In this document: positions 52,029 through 60,526 of the stretch, in pieces
Layout: each line of letters opens with the position of its first letter
How positions within the stretch are numbered: the first letter of the stretch is position 1
Assembly: GCA_965214415.1 (NCBI GenBank)
Contig: CBDCBQ010000003.1
Location: 1,612,001 to 1,676,000, forward strand
Source of the DNA: RH-AL1 sp965214415
GTDB lineage: Bacteria; Pseudomonadota; Alphaproteobacteria; Rhizobiales; Beijerinckiaceae
Direction of reading: 5' to 3'
Length of the DNA: 64,000 nucleotides
Translations under genes and position numbers: made by a program
The notes under the pieces: model-generated
The model's input: only the letters and a program-made list of their open reading frames with translations
Databases searched by the model: none
What the model was told of the DNA's origin: nothing

Positions 52029-53144
52029 ATGCGGCGAAAGACAATCTACATCTACGACAGGGCCGATTGGCCGCGATTTCGGTGGGATGCCGAGGCTTTG
52101 GCGGCAAGGCTAGGTGCCGTGCGGCATCGCCAAGGCCAGCTGCTGGGCAAGATGGCGTCGCTCGGCTTCGCGGTCGCGGAGGAAGCGTCTCTGCGCACGC
52201 TGACCGAGGAAGCCCTGAAGACTAGCGAGATCGAAGGCGAAATTCTCGACAGGGGCGAGGTCCGCTCCTCGCTTGCGCGACGCCTTGGACTGGAGACGGC
52301 GGGCGTCAAACCACTCGATCGTCGAGCGGACGCGATCGCCTCGGTCGTCCTCGATGCGACCCAGAATTACGCGCAACCGCTAACTGTCGAGCGTCTCCGC
52401 GGGTGGCATGTCGCGCTTTTTCCGGACGGCGGCGGCGGCCGTCACCCGATCCGTGTCGGCCTGTGGCGGGACGACGCGTTGGGGCCGATGCAGGTCGTCT
52501 CGAATGCGTTTGGCCGCGAGACGATACATTTTCAGGCGCCGGCCGCCGCGCGAATACCAGACGAGATGCACCGATTCCTCGAGTGGTTCGAGAACGGATC
52601 GGACGCCGTCGATGCCGTAATCAAGGCCGCCGTGGCACATATCTGGTTTGTGACTATCCATCCTTTCGACGACGGCAATGGACGGATTGGCCGTGCCGTA
52701 GCCGACCTCGCGCTCGCGCGAGCCGATGGCACGGGCCAGCGTTTCTTCAGCCTGTCGGCGCAACTCCGCGCCGAGCGACCGAGCTATTATGCGACCTTGG
52801 AGGCGACACAGAAGGGCGATCTCGACATTACGAAACGCCTCGACTGGTTTCTCGGCGAGATCGATCGAGCCCTGTCCTCCGCGGAAGCCTCGCTCGCGGC
52901 GACGCTTCGCAAAGGCCAGCTGCTGGCGCGCGCCAACGCGTTTCCCCTGAATCAGCGACAGCGAATGATGCTCCATCGCTTGCTCGACGACTTTGTCGGA
53001 AAGCTCACCTCGTCGAAATGGGCGACGATCGCGAAATGCTCGCAGGACACCGCGCTACGCGACATCGATGGCCTGTTGGGCTTCGGACTTCTTGCAAGGG
53101 ATACCACGGGGGGTCGCAGCACGAGCTACCGGCTCAGCGACTAA
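52029..53144 (+). CDS. Class II Fic family protein with N-terminal DUF4172
   Basis: A 371-residue protein. The N-terminal DUF4172 (about 1-95) contains the inhibitory motif T-x3-E-G (Thr65, Glu69, Gly70), which in class II Fic proteins blocks ATP. The Fic core HPFDDGNGR begins at His211, with all catalytic residues present, so it is predicted to AMPylate a target when released. A C-terminal winged-helix-like region (about 300-371) may bind DNA or mediate dimerisation. ATG 52029 starts MRRKTIYIYDR, the family N-terminus. No separate antitoxin is adjacent, as expected for self-inhibited forms. Confidence 0.9.
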   Translation: MRRKTIYIYDRADWPRFRWDAEALAARLGAVRHRQGQLLGKMASLGFAVAEEASLRTLTEEALKTSEIEGEILDRGEVRSSLARRLGLETAGVKPLDRRADAIASVVLDATQNYAQPLTVERLRGWHVALFPDGGGGRHPIRVGLWRDDALGPMQVVSNAFGRETIHFQAPAAARIPDEMHRFLEWFENGSDAVDAVIKAAVAHIWFVTIHPFDDGNGRIGRAVADLALARADGTGQRFFSLSAQLRAERPSYYATLEATQKGDLDITKRLDWFLGEIDRALSSAEASLAATLRKGQLLARANAFPLNQRQRMMLHRLLDDFVGKLTSSKWATIAKCSQDTALRDIDGLLGFGLLARDTTGGRSTSYRLSD

Positions 53145-53155
53145 GACAGTCGCTC

Positions 53156-54196
53156 CTATTTTCGCCCGAACAGAAACTGCTGCGGATTCGCCTCCACCGA
53201 GTGGATCAGCTTCGTCATCTCGGTCACCGCGCCGCGACCGTCGGAGGCGAGGCCTTCGTACTGCTTCAGCCCGTCGCGCGAGAACCTGGTCATGTTGGCG
53301 AACAGCTCCTTCGTGCGCGAGTCCGTGTTGTCGGATAGCCGCTTGAACGATTTCGCGGCGTCCGACACCTCCTGGAACACGCCCTTCGAGTCGCTCGTGG
53401 ACAGGAAGCCATTGAGATTCGTCAGCGTGCCGTCGACCTTGGCTGCGGCGGTATTCAGCTTGGCGGCGGTGCCGGCGAAGTCGGCGATCATCTGCTTCAC
53501 CTCTTTTGGATCGACCGACTTCACGACATTGTCGGTGTCGGTGGTGAGCGACTCGAGCTTCACGGTCAGCGGCTTGATCGACTTGCCGACGTCCGCCATC
53601 GCGCTCATGAAGTCCTTGACGCCAGCCGAGTTGGCGGCGAGCGCGTCGGAAAATTTCTGGACGTTGCCGACCGAGGCGCGGATGGCGGGCTCGGAATCGC
53701 TCAGGATCCGGTCTCCCTTGTCGAGGATGTCGCTCGCGCGGGCGGCGATCTTCTGCGCGGTCTGGATCAGATCCTGGAAATCGGAGCGATCGGCAAACAG
53801 CACGCCCGGGTCGGACGCCGACGTCTTCAGCGGCGTCGCGTCGCTGCTCTTGCCCGACAGCGCGACCGACGCGCTGCCCGTCAGACCCGTGTATTCGAGC
53901 TTGACCTTGGTGTCGCTACGCACCGGCACGCGGGCATCGACCCGGATGATCGCATAGACCTTGGAGGGATCGTCGGGCATCAAATCGATCGTCGAGACAT
54001 CGCCGACGCGCACGCCGTTGAAGAGCACGGCATTGCCGGCGGCGAGGCCGGAGATCGATCCGTTGAAGATGACCTTGTAATTGTTGATGCCGAGCGGCTT
54101 CTCGGCTCCCGAGAACCAGAACACAAATCCGAACACGCCGACGACGACCGCCAGCGTGAAGGCGCCGATCAAGGCGTAGTTGGCGCGGGTTTCCAT
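53156..54196 (-). CDS. MlaD-family (MCE) periplasmic lipid-binding protein
   Basis: A 346-residue protein with one N-terminal membrane anchor (about 8-30) and an MCE domain (about 38-115) with FNGVRVGDVSTIDLMPDDP. The long C-terminal part (about 150-340) is helical, with repeated heptad-like segments, and would form a channel or bridge. It works with the MlaE permease and MlaF ATPase encoded upstream to move phospholipids across the envelope and keep the outer membrane asymmetric. It is the last gene of the operon, 23 bp after the ATPase gene, and converges with the Fic gene. Confidence 0.9.
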   Translation of the reverse strand: METRANYALIGAFTLAVVVGVFGFVFWFSGAEKPLGINNYKVIFNGSISGLAAGNAVLFNGVRVGDVSTIDLMPDDPSKVYAIIRVDARVPVRSDTKVKLEYTGLTGSASVALSGKSSDATPLKTSASDPGVLFADRSDFQDLIQTAQKIAARASDILDKGDRILSDSEPAIRASVGNVQKFSDALAANSAGVKDFMSAMADVGKSIKPLTVKLESLTTDTDNVVKSVDPKEVKQMIADFAGTAAKLNTAAAKVDGTLTNLNGFLSTSDSKGVFQEVSDAAKSFKRLSDNTDSRTKELFANMTRFSRDGLKQYEGLASDGRGAVTEMTKLIHSVEANPQQFLFGRK

Positions 54197-54219
54197 CAGC
54201 GTGGCCTCTGACTCTGAAC

Positions 54220-54969
54220 TTAACGGCGTGGTGTTGCGGCAAACCGTGTGGCACGCTTGCCGTGAAAATAAGCGCGCAGCCACGGATGGTCGGAGTGCAG
54301 CAGATCCTCGATCGGGCCGGCGGCGATGACGCGTTTGTCGGCGAGCGCCGCGACGCGGTCGCAGATCGCGTAGAGCGAATCGAGATCGTGGGTGACCATG
54401 AACACGGTCAACCCCAGCGTTTTCTGCAGCGTCGCGATGAGGTCGTCGAAGTCGGCGGCGCCGATTGGGTCCAGACCCGAGGTCGGCTCGTCGAGGAACA
54501 AGAGCTCCGGGTCGAGCGCGAGCGCGCGGGCCAGCGCCGCGCGCTTGATCATGCCGCCGGAGAGTTCGGAGGGAAACTTGTTCGCCGCGTCCGCCGGCAG
54601 GCCGACGAGGGAGATCTTCAGCATCGCCAGCTCGTCGGCGAGCGTCCGCGAGAGCTTCAAGTGCTCGCGCATCGGGATTTGCACGTTCTGCTTCACGGTG
54701 AGGCCGGAGAGCAGCGCGCCCTGCTGGAACATAACGCCGAAACGCTGCTGCAGCCGCACGCGCTCGGCCTTGGTGAGCGCATCGAGGTCCTCGCCGAACA
54801 CGGTGATCGTGCCCTCGCGTTTCGGCACGAGTCCGAGGATCGTGCGCGTCAAGACGGACTTGCCCATGCCGGAGCCGCCGACGAAGCCCAGGACCTCGCC
54901 GCGAAAGACGTCGAGGTCGAGCCCCTCCATGATGACCTTGTCGCCGAACCCGACCGTCAGCCCGCGCAC
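54220..54969 (-). CDS. MlaF-like ABC transporter ATP-binding protein
   Basis: An ABC ATPase with Walker A GGSGMGKS, signature LSGGMIKRAALARA, and Walker B LLFLDEPTSGLDP followed by the H-loop MVTHDL. It powers the Mla-like lipid importer with the MlaE permease upstream and MlaD downstream. GTG 54969 is the nearest standard start and gives 249 residues. The reading frame still looks coding upstream, through DDTVLDFAPVGFDAP, to a CTG at 55065 that overlaps the permease stop (CTGA). The true start may therefore be that CTG, adding 32 residues. Confidence 0.88.
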   Translation of the reverse strand: MRGLTVGFGDKVIMEGLDLDVFRGEVLGFVGGSGMGKSVLTRTILGLVPKREGTITVFGEDLDALTKAERVRLQQRFGVMFQQGALLSGLTVKQNVQIPMREHLKLSRTLADELAMLKISLVGLPADAANKFPSELSGGMIKRAALARALALDPELLFLDEPTSGLDPIGAADFDDLIATLQKTLGLTVFMVTHDLDSLYAICDRVAALADKRVIAAGPIEDLLHSDHPWLRAYFHGKRATRFAATPRR

Positions 54970-55061
54970 GCCGATCGCGGCGGTGATAAGGGACGGGTCC
55001 GGCGCGTCGAAGCCGACGGGCGCGAAATCAAGGACGGTATCGTCGGACAGGTTCTCGGCCC

Positions 55062-56195
55062 TCAGAAGTGGATGCTCGCGAAGAACATCGCGAAAACGCC
55101 ATCGACGAAAATGACCATGAAGATGGCCTTGACCACCGATGCGGTCACCTGGCGGCCGAGCGATTCGGCCGAGCCCTCGACCTTGAGGCCTTCCACCGCG
55201 GCGATTAGTCCGATCACCAAGGCCATGAAAGGGGCCTTGATGAGGCCGACGGCGAAGGTCGACGGGTAGATCGCCGCCTGTAGCCTCGCGAGGAAGGCGA
55301 TCGGGGCGATCCCGCCGTAGATCCAGCCCGTCACCAGGCCGCCGAAGATCGCCGCCATGTCGGCGACGAACGTGAGCAGCGGCAGGCTGACCACGAGCGC
55401 GACGAGGCGCGGCACGACGAGAACGTCCATCGCCGACAGCCCCATGACGCGCAGCGCGTCGATTTCCTCGCGCATCCGCATCGAGCCGATCTCGGCCGTG
55501 ATCGCCGAGCCGGATCGGCCGGCGATCATGATCGCGGTCAGAAGCACGCCCAGTTCGCGCAGGATCAGCACGCCGATGAGATCGGCCGCGAAGGTGACGG
55601 CGCCGAACCGGCGAAGCTGGAAGATGCCTTGCTGCGCGACGATCGCGCCGACGAGGAAGTTGATGAGCGCGATGATCGGCACGCTGCGGAACGCCACCGC
55701 CTCGACGTGGAAGACCAGCGAGGTGAAGCGGAATTTCAGCGGCGCGCGCAGCAGCCGGCCGATCGAGGTCGTCAGCTCGCCGAGAAAGGCCACCCCCGCC
55801 AGCACATCGCGCCCGAAGTCTACGACGGCCTCGCCGATGTCGGCGAGCAGGCCGATCGGCGAGAAGCCGCCGCGTACCGGCGGCGCCACGGCGTCGCGCA
55901 CCTGCACCTCCTCGAGAAGGATTCGGTGCTCGGGTTTGAGGCGTTCGACGCGGGCGGCGATGCCCTGCCCCGCCAACGTACGGCGCGAGCGATCGACCAG
56001 CCAAGCACCCGCCGTGTCGAGCCGCTCGATCTGACCGAGGTCGAATATCGCGTCCTGCGCGGCGCCGGCCGCGGCGACCATCGACGAGGCGCCGCCCTCG
56101 AGCGCGGCGGACGCGTCGATGGTCCAGCTGCCGCTGAGCTTGAAGCGGATGGTCGAGCCTTGGGTCTCGCTGGAGAACGCGGGCAGCAGCGGCAT
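55062..56195 (-). CDS. MlaE-like ABC transporter permease with N-terminal STAS domain
   Basis: A 377-residue protein. Residues about 10-105 form a STAS-like domain (FDLGQIERLDTAGAWLV). Residues about 130-377 form the MlaE permease with about five or six membrane helices and the motif IMIAGRSGSAITAEIGSMRM, which couples to the ATPase. The STAS domain is fused here, whereas in E. coli it is a separate protein, MlaB. ATG 56195 begins MPLLPAFSSE; the longer open frame to 56822 is not family-like. It is the first gene of the operon. Confidence 0.92.
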   Translation of the reverse strand: MPLLPAFSSETQGSTIRFKLSGSWTIDASAALEGGASSMVAAAGAAQDAIFDLGQIERLDTAGAWLVDRSRRTLAGQGIAARVERLKPEHRILLEEVQVRDAVAPPVRGGFSPIGLLADIGEAVVDFGRDVLAGVAFLGELTTSIGRLLRAPLKFRFTSLVFHVEAVAFRSVPIIALINFLVGAIVAQQGIFQLRRFGAVTFAADLIGVLILRELGVLLTAIMIAGRSGSAITAEIGSMRMREEIDALRVMGLSAMDVLVVPRLVALVVSLPLLTFVADMAAIFGGLVTGWIYGGIAPIAFLARLQAAIYPSTFAVGLIKAPFMALVIGLIAAVEGLKVEGSAESLGRQVTASVVKAIFMVIFVDGVFAMFFASIHF

Positions 56196-56309
56196 GAAAG
56201 CTGTGGGCACTCTTCGATGGTTAAGGCGCGTTAACGAAATCGGGTTAAGACGGGCTCGGGGCAAAGTCGAGGCAAGCCCCGGCGCGTGGTTAATGCGGAG
56301 GCTTCGCGA

Positions 56310-56726
56310 ATGACGATCTCCGGCGCGGCGCGAGGGCTTGCGGTGACGGTGGCGCTGATGACCGGCGTCGCGGCCGCCCAGGCGGAGGGATGCCGGGCTG
56401 CGAAGACGCAGGCCGATCTCGACGAATGCGCCGGCGCCGACTTCGCCACGGCGGATGCCGCGCTCAACGCGACCTTCAAGGCCGTGACGGACCGACTGCA
56501 TGGCGACACCGAGACCAAGACGCTGCTCGTGGCGGCGCAAAAGGCGTGGCTCGCCTTTCGCGACGACGAATGCGCATTCGAGGCGGCCTCCTCGATCGGC
56601 GGCAGCATTCATCCAATGATCGTCGCAGGGTGCCAAGCCACCCTCACGCGGGCGCGGACCGACGAGCTGCGGCACCTTCTGACCTGCGGCGAGGGCGACA
56701 TGAGCTGCCCGCTGCCGCCCAAATAA
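56310..56726 (+). CDS. Secreted LprI-like (DUF1311) protein
   Basis: A 138-residue protein with a signal peptide (first about 27 residues, ending AQAE) and a DUF1311/LprI domain with conserved Cys and Trp residues (QADLDECAGADFA, KAWLAFRDDECAFEA). LprI of Mycobacterium inhibits lysozyme; for proteobacterial members the role is unknown. ATG 56310 has GGAGG at 56297-56301, eight bases upstream, and is preferred over GTG 56286. It diverges from the mla-like operon and runs into the epimerase gene 12 bp later. Confidence 0.85.
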   Translation: MTISGAARGLAVTVALMTGVAAAQAEGCRAAKTQADLDECAGADFATADAALNATFKAVTDRLHGDTETKTLLVAAQKAWLAFRDDECAFEAASSIGGSIHPMIVAGCQATLTRARTDELRHLLTCGEGDMSCPLPPK

Positions 56727-56738
56727 CAAGATCGACCA

Positions 56739-57719
56739 ATGGCCACCCTGCGCTGCGTCGTCGAAAGCTACCCGATCGCCGGTCGCTTCGTGATCGCCCG
56801 CGGTGCCAAGACCGAGGCGCATGTCGTCGTCGCGACGATCCGCGATGGTACGGCTTGCGGGCGCGGCGAGTGCGTGCCCTACGCGCGTTACGGCGAAACC
56901 GTCGAAGGCGTGGTCGCCGCGATCGAGAGCGTCCGGCGCGCGATCGAGGCCGGAGCTGATCGGACGCGCCTGCAGGACCTGCTACCCGCCGGCGCCGCGC
57001 GCAACGCGCTCGACTGCGCGCTGTGGGACGTCGAGGCCAAGGCGACGGGCGTATCCGCGTTCGAGCGCGCGGGCCTGGCACCTCCGTTGCCGACGACGAC
57101 GGCCTACACGATCTCGGTCGACACGCCGGCGGCGATGGCCGAGGCGGCAGGGCGGGCCGCGTCGCGACCGCTGCTGAAGATCAAGCTCGCCGGCGCCGGC
57201 GATCGCGAGCGGCTGGCTGCCGTGCGCGCCGCCACGCCAGCCGCGACGCTGATCGTCGATGCCAACGAGGCTTGGGCGGCGGCCGACCTCGAAATGATGC
57301 TCGCCGCCTGCGCCGAGGCCGGCGTCGCGCTCGTCGAGCAGCCGCTGCCGGCCGGCGACGATGCCGCGCTGGCCGACATCGCCCACCTCGTGCCGATCTG
57401 CGCCGACGAGAGCGTACACGGTCGCGACGGGCTTGCCGCGCTGCGCGGACGCTACGACGCCGTCAACATCAAGCTCGACAAGACAGGCGGCCTCACCGAG
57501 GCACTCGCCGTCGCCGATGCCGCCGAGGTGCTCGGCTTCTCGATCATGGTCGGCTGCATGGTCGGCACCTCGCTCGCCATGGCCCCTGCCCTGCTGTTGG
57601 CGGCGCGCGCGGCTTTCGTCGATCTCGATGGGCCGTTGTTGCTCGCGCGGGACAGGCCGGAGGGACTGCGTTTCGAGAGCTCGACGCTGTTCCCGGCTCG
57701 ACCGGAGCTGTGGGGATAA
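56739..57719 (+). CDS. Dipeptide epimerase of the enolase superfamily (DgcA/YcjG-like)
   Basis: A 326-residue muconate-lactonising subgroup enzyme. LLKIKLAG carries the KxK catalytic Lys pair, IVDANEAW the first metal ligand, VEQPLPAGDD the second and CADESVHG the third, with KLDKTGGLTEAL as the opposing Lys. Such enzymes epimerise L-Ala-L/D-Glu in peptidoglycan recycling; in Hyphomicrobiales the related DgcA racemises N-acetyl-glutamate. The choice between the two needs the specificity loop. It follows the LprI-like gene by 12 bp, which also fits a cell-wall role. Confidence 0.88.
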   Translation: MATLRCVVESYPIAGRFVIARGAKTEAHVVVATIRDGTACGRGECVPYARYGETVEGVVAAIESVRRAIEAGADRTRLQDLLPAGAARNALDCALWDVEAKATGVSAFERAGLAPPLPTTTAYTISVDTPAAMAEAAGRAASRPLLKIKLAGAGDRERLAAVRAATPAATLIVDANEAWAAADLEMMLAACAEAGVALVEQPLPAGDDAALADIAHLVPICADESVHGRDGLAALRGRYDAVNIKLDKTGGLTEALAVADAAEVLGFSIMVGCMVGTSLAMAPALLLAARAAFVDLDGPLLLARDRPEGLRFESSTLFPARPELWG

Positions 57720-57725
57720 TCTGGA

Positions 57726-58226
57726 TCAGCGCGGCGGGCACACGAGGAGAGTGAGGAAGAGCTTGCGTTCCGACTCCGGGGCACTCTGAAAAGCCGCGAC
57801 CGCCTCCCGGCCGGCGCCAATCGCAAGCTTGGCGTCCGATACTCCAAAGCGCGGCAGCGGGTCGTAATCCGCTCGGTAGCGCCGTTGTTGAAGGTCCATC
57901 GCCGCCACAGCGAACTCCTGCATCGCAGGACTAAAACCGATCATTGTTTGGCGGTACTTTTTAGACGGTACGAACTTACCGAATTCGAGGCACGGCACGC
58001 GAAAAGTCGCATGATTGATGCTGCGATACACGAGCGCCTAACGACCTGTCGATCTATGGCCAACACCGACGAGGTCGTCAGCGGCGGCCGCGAGGATAGC
58101 GTGGAAGACGGCATAATAGGCGCTCGAGATAGCCCGTCGCAGATCGGCTTGCCGCTGACGACCGCTTGGTGGAGCAATCAAACGGTCTGCCTGATCGAAG
58201 AGATGATCAGGATTCAGGATCGACAT
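57726..58226 (-). pseudogene. HEPN-domain protein interrupted by one in-frame amber codon
   Basis: From ATG 58226 to the stop at 57726 one frame would encode about 166 residues. A single TAG at 58038-58040 splits it. The N-terminal part has LRRAISSAYYAVFHAILAA, typical of the HEPN/UPF0332 group, and the C-terminal part goes on in the same frame as LVYRSINHATFRVPCLEF. There is no frameshift. Either the gene is freshly inactivated, the base is a sequencing error, or the stop is read through. Its start overlaps the end of the upstream hypothetical gene by 20 bp, so the two form a pair. HEPN proteins are often RNases with a partner gene. Confidence 0.75.
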
Positions 58227-58485
58227 CCGCCGCCAATTCGTCCTCCGTCGCAAAATCGATGATCGGGAACTGCTCGTCTCCAGCCGTGACCAGCGCGCGG
58301 CGGATACCTACGATCGTATCAAAAGCCTCTTTGCCGGAAACATCGTCCGACCTGAGCACGATCGTGACCTGCCACGCGTCGTCACCCTCCGAATCAATGG
58401 TGGGCTCGACAATCACGCGGCTCAGCCTGTCATCGCGCAGCACCGCGACGGCTGCAGCGAAGATCGTCTCGTCGACATCGATCAT
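58207..58485 (-). CDS. Hypothetical protein paired with the HEPN gene
   Basis: A product of 92 residues from ATG 58485, or 118 from the in-frame GTG 58563. I do not recognise the family. It has alternating hydrophobic strands (DAWQVTIVLRS, FDTIVGIRRALV) and an acidic C-terminus (EDELAADVDPES), without a signal or membrane segment. Its 3' end overlaps the HEPN start by 20 bp, which suggests joint expression. As it comes first and is small and acidic, it could be an antitoxin-like partner, but nothing in the sequence proves this. The N-terminal stretch LWSPDGRWYDRG before ATG 58485 may also be coding. Confidence 0.6.
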   Translation of the reverse strand: MIDVDETIFAAAVAVLRDDRLSRVIVEPTIDSEGDDAWQVTIVLRSDDVSGKEAFDTIVGIRRALVTAGDEQFPIIDFATEDELAADVDPES

Positions 58486-58609
58486 ACCGCGGTCGTACCA
58501 TCTGCCGTCGGGGCTCCACAACGTTTGTCGTCTGCCGATCCTCTTGTCATCGCACCGCAACACGACTCTGTTCTAGACCGCGTGGGACCGAATTACAGCA
58601 AGGCTACGC

Positions 58610-59428
58610 GTGATCGACGACCCGGACGCCAAGCAATTCCGAACGCTGTTCATCTCCGATATCCACCTCGGCAAGCGAGGCTGCCAAGCCGAGCTCCTGG
58701 TGGATTTCCTCCGCTTTCACGACGCCGACACGATCTATCTCGTCGGCGACATCGTCGATGGCTGGGCCCTGAAGGGCGGCTGGTACTGGCCGCAATCGCA
58801 CAACGACGTCATTCAGAAGCTGCTGCGCAAGGTGCGCAAGGGCGCCAAGATGATCCTCGTGCCGGGCAACCACGACGAGTTCGCGCGCGCCTACCTCGGG
58901 ATGAATTTCGGTGGCGTCGACGTCGAGGAAAGCGTCCTCCACACGATGGCCGATGGCCGCCGTTTCCTCGTCATCCACGGCGACCAGTTCGACATCGTCG
59001 TCTCGAATGCCAGATGGCTCGCCCTGCTCGGCGACTGGGCCTACGAGGCGGCGCTTTTCATCAATGGCTGGTTCAACAAGGCCCGGCGCGCGCTTGGCTT
59101 TCCCTACTGGTCGTTCTCCGCCTGGGCGAAGCTCAAGGTCAAGGACGCGGTGAGCTTCATCGGCAAGTTCGAGGGAACGCTGGCGGACGAGGCGCGCAAA
59201 CGCGACTGCCAGGGCGTCGTCTGCGGGCACATCCACCATGCCGTGATCCGTGAGATCGACGGCATAACCTACGTCAACTGCGGCGATTTCGTTGAATCCT
59301 GCACGGCGGTGGGCGAGCACGAGGACGGCCGCCTCGAGATCATCCAGTGGCAGGTGCCGGGTGCCGAGGCGATGGTCCGCGCGCAGACCGAAAGGCCGAT
59401 CGTGCACCCGACGCCGGCGGCCGCCTGA
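58610..59428 (+). CDS. PlcP/LpxH-like metallophosphoesterase
   Basis: A 272-residue calcineurin-like phosphoesterase (COG2908 type). Metal motifs are SDIHLG (Asp17, His19), GDIVDG, GNHDE, IHGDQFD and CGHIHH. The middle segment NARWLALLGDWAYEAALFIN and the WSFSAWAKLKVKDAV region match the PlcP phospholipase C branch, which strips head groups from phospholipids under phosphate starvation, better than classical LpxH. GTG 58610 is the start. Its stop overlaps the glycosyltransferase start by one base (TGATG), the same arrangement as the plcP-agt lipid remodelling pair. A UDP-diacylglucosamine hydrolase role is the alternative. Confidence 0.83.
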   Translation: MIDDPDAKQFRTLFISDIHLGKRGCQAELLVDFLRFHDADTIYLVGDIVDGWALKGGWYWPQSHNDVIQKLLRKVRKGAKMILVPGNHDEFARAYLGMNFGGVDVEESVLHTMADGRRFLVIHGDQFDIVVSNARWLALLGDWAYEAALFINGWFNKARRALGFPYWSFSAWAKLKVKDAVSFIGKFEGTLADEARKRDCQGVVCGHIHHAVIREIDGITYVNCGDFVESCTAVGEHEDGRLEIIQWQVPGAEAMVRAQTERPIVHPTPAAA

Positions 59429-60513
59429 TGCGGATCCTGGTCGCGACGGATGCCGCGCGGCCGCAAGTCAACGGTGTCGTCCGATCCTACGAGCAGCTGG
59501 CCGAGGCGGCCGCGGCCATCGGTGAGGAAATCCTTTTTCTAGGGCCCGGCGGCTTCAGGACCGTGCCGCTGCCGACCTACGCCGAGATCAGGCTCGCCCT
59601 CGCCAGCGTCCGCGGCATTGCGCGCCGCATCGGCGACTTCGAGCGCGATGGGGGACCGATCGATCACATCCACGTCGCGACCGAAGGGCCTGTCGGCCAC
59701 GCCGCGCGCCGGTTCTGTTTGCGGAATGACCTCCCATTCACCACGAGCTATCACACGCGTTTTCCCGAATATGTCGCGGCCCGGTCGCCGATACCCGCCG
59801 CGCTGAGCTACGCCTACCTGCGCCGATTCCACAATGCCGGCGACGCCATCATGGTGGCGACGACCTCGCTTGGTCGCGAGCTGGCGGCGCGTGGCTTTCG
59901 GCGGGCGATGCAATGGTCGCGCGGGGTCGACACGCAACGATTCAATCCGGCGAAGCGCGCGCCGTGGGATCTGCCGCGACCGATTTTCCTCTACGCCGGC
60001 CGGCTCGCGCCGGAGAAAGAGATCGAGGCTTTCCTGGCGCTCGACCTGCCCGGCTCGAAGGTCGTTGTCGGCGAGGGACCGTCGGCACCGGCGCTGCGGC
60101 GCGCCTTTCCGCTCGCGCACTTCCTCGGCCTCCGCGTCGGCGAGGATCTCGCGCGGATCTATGCATCCGCCGATGTTTTCGTCTTCCCCAGCCGGACCGA
60201 CACGTTCGGCATGGTGCTTCTCGAGGCCTTGGCGAGCGGCCTGCCCGTCGCGGCCCTGCCGGTGCCGGGTCCGCTCGATGTCGTCGGCGCGAGTGGCGCT
60301 GGCGTGCTCGATGTCGACCTGCGTGCGGCCTGCCTCGCCGCGCTGCGGATTCCGGCCGAACGGGCGCGGGCGCACGCCGAAACCTACACCTGGGCCAAGG
60401 CGACCGAGCAGTTTCTCGCCAACGTCGGCGCCGCCAGGGCCGGCCACGCGGAGAAGCGGGCGTCGCAACGCCCGAGGCCCAAGGCCGCCGCGCGGGGCGT
60501 CGAACTCTCGTGA
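59428..60513 (+). CDS. GT4-family glycosyltransferase (Agt-like)
   Basis: A 361-residue GT-B enzyme. PQVNGVVRSYEQLAE in the N-terminal domain, FTTSYHTRFPEYVA and FLYAGRLAPEKEIEAFL (start of the C-terminal domain) are typical of the GT4 glycolipid group. VFVFPSRTDTFGMVLLEALA contains the E-x7-E nucleotide-sugar motif. In several alphaproteobacteria the enzyme next to PlcP (Agt) puts a sugar on diacylglycerol, making phosphorus-free glycolipids. This pairing supports that role here. The C-terminal 30 residues are basic and could touch the membrane. Confidence 0.86.
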   Translation: MRILVATDAARPQVNGVVRSYEQLAEAAAAIGEEILFLGPGGFRTVPLPTYAEIRLALASVRGIARRIGDFERDGGPIDHIHVATEGPVGHAARRFCLRNDLPFTTSYHTRFPEYVAARSPIPAALSYAYLRRFHNAGDAIMVATTSLGRELAARGFRRAMQWSRGVDTQRFNPAKRAPWDLPRPIFLYAGRLAPEKEIEAFLALDLPGSKVVVGEGPSAPALRRAFPLAHFLGLRVGEDLARIYASADVFVFPSRTDTFGMVLLEALASGLPVAALPVPGPLDVVGASGAGVLDVDLRAACLAALRIPAERARAHAETYTWAKATEQFLANVGAARAGHAEKRASQRPRPKAAARGVELS

Positions 60514-60526
60514 TGGCGGTATAGGG

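Noticed and set aside
58207..58226. Frameshift between the two HEPN halves
   Set aside because: Codon phase is the same on both sides of TAG 58038-58040, so the break is a nonsense codon and not a frameshift.
58544..58570. Pho box before the PlcP-like gene
   Set aside because: Only one half-site-like TTGTCAT is present and the second half does not match, so I do not list it as a feature.
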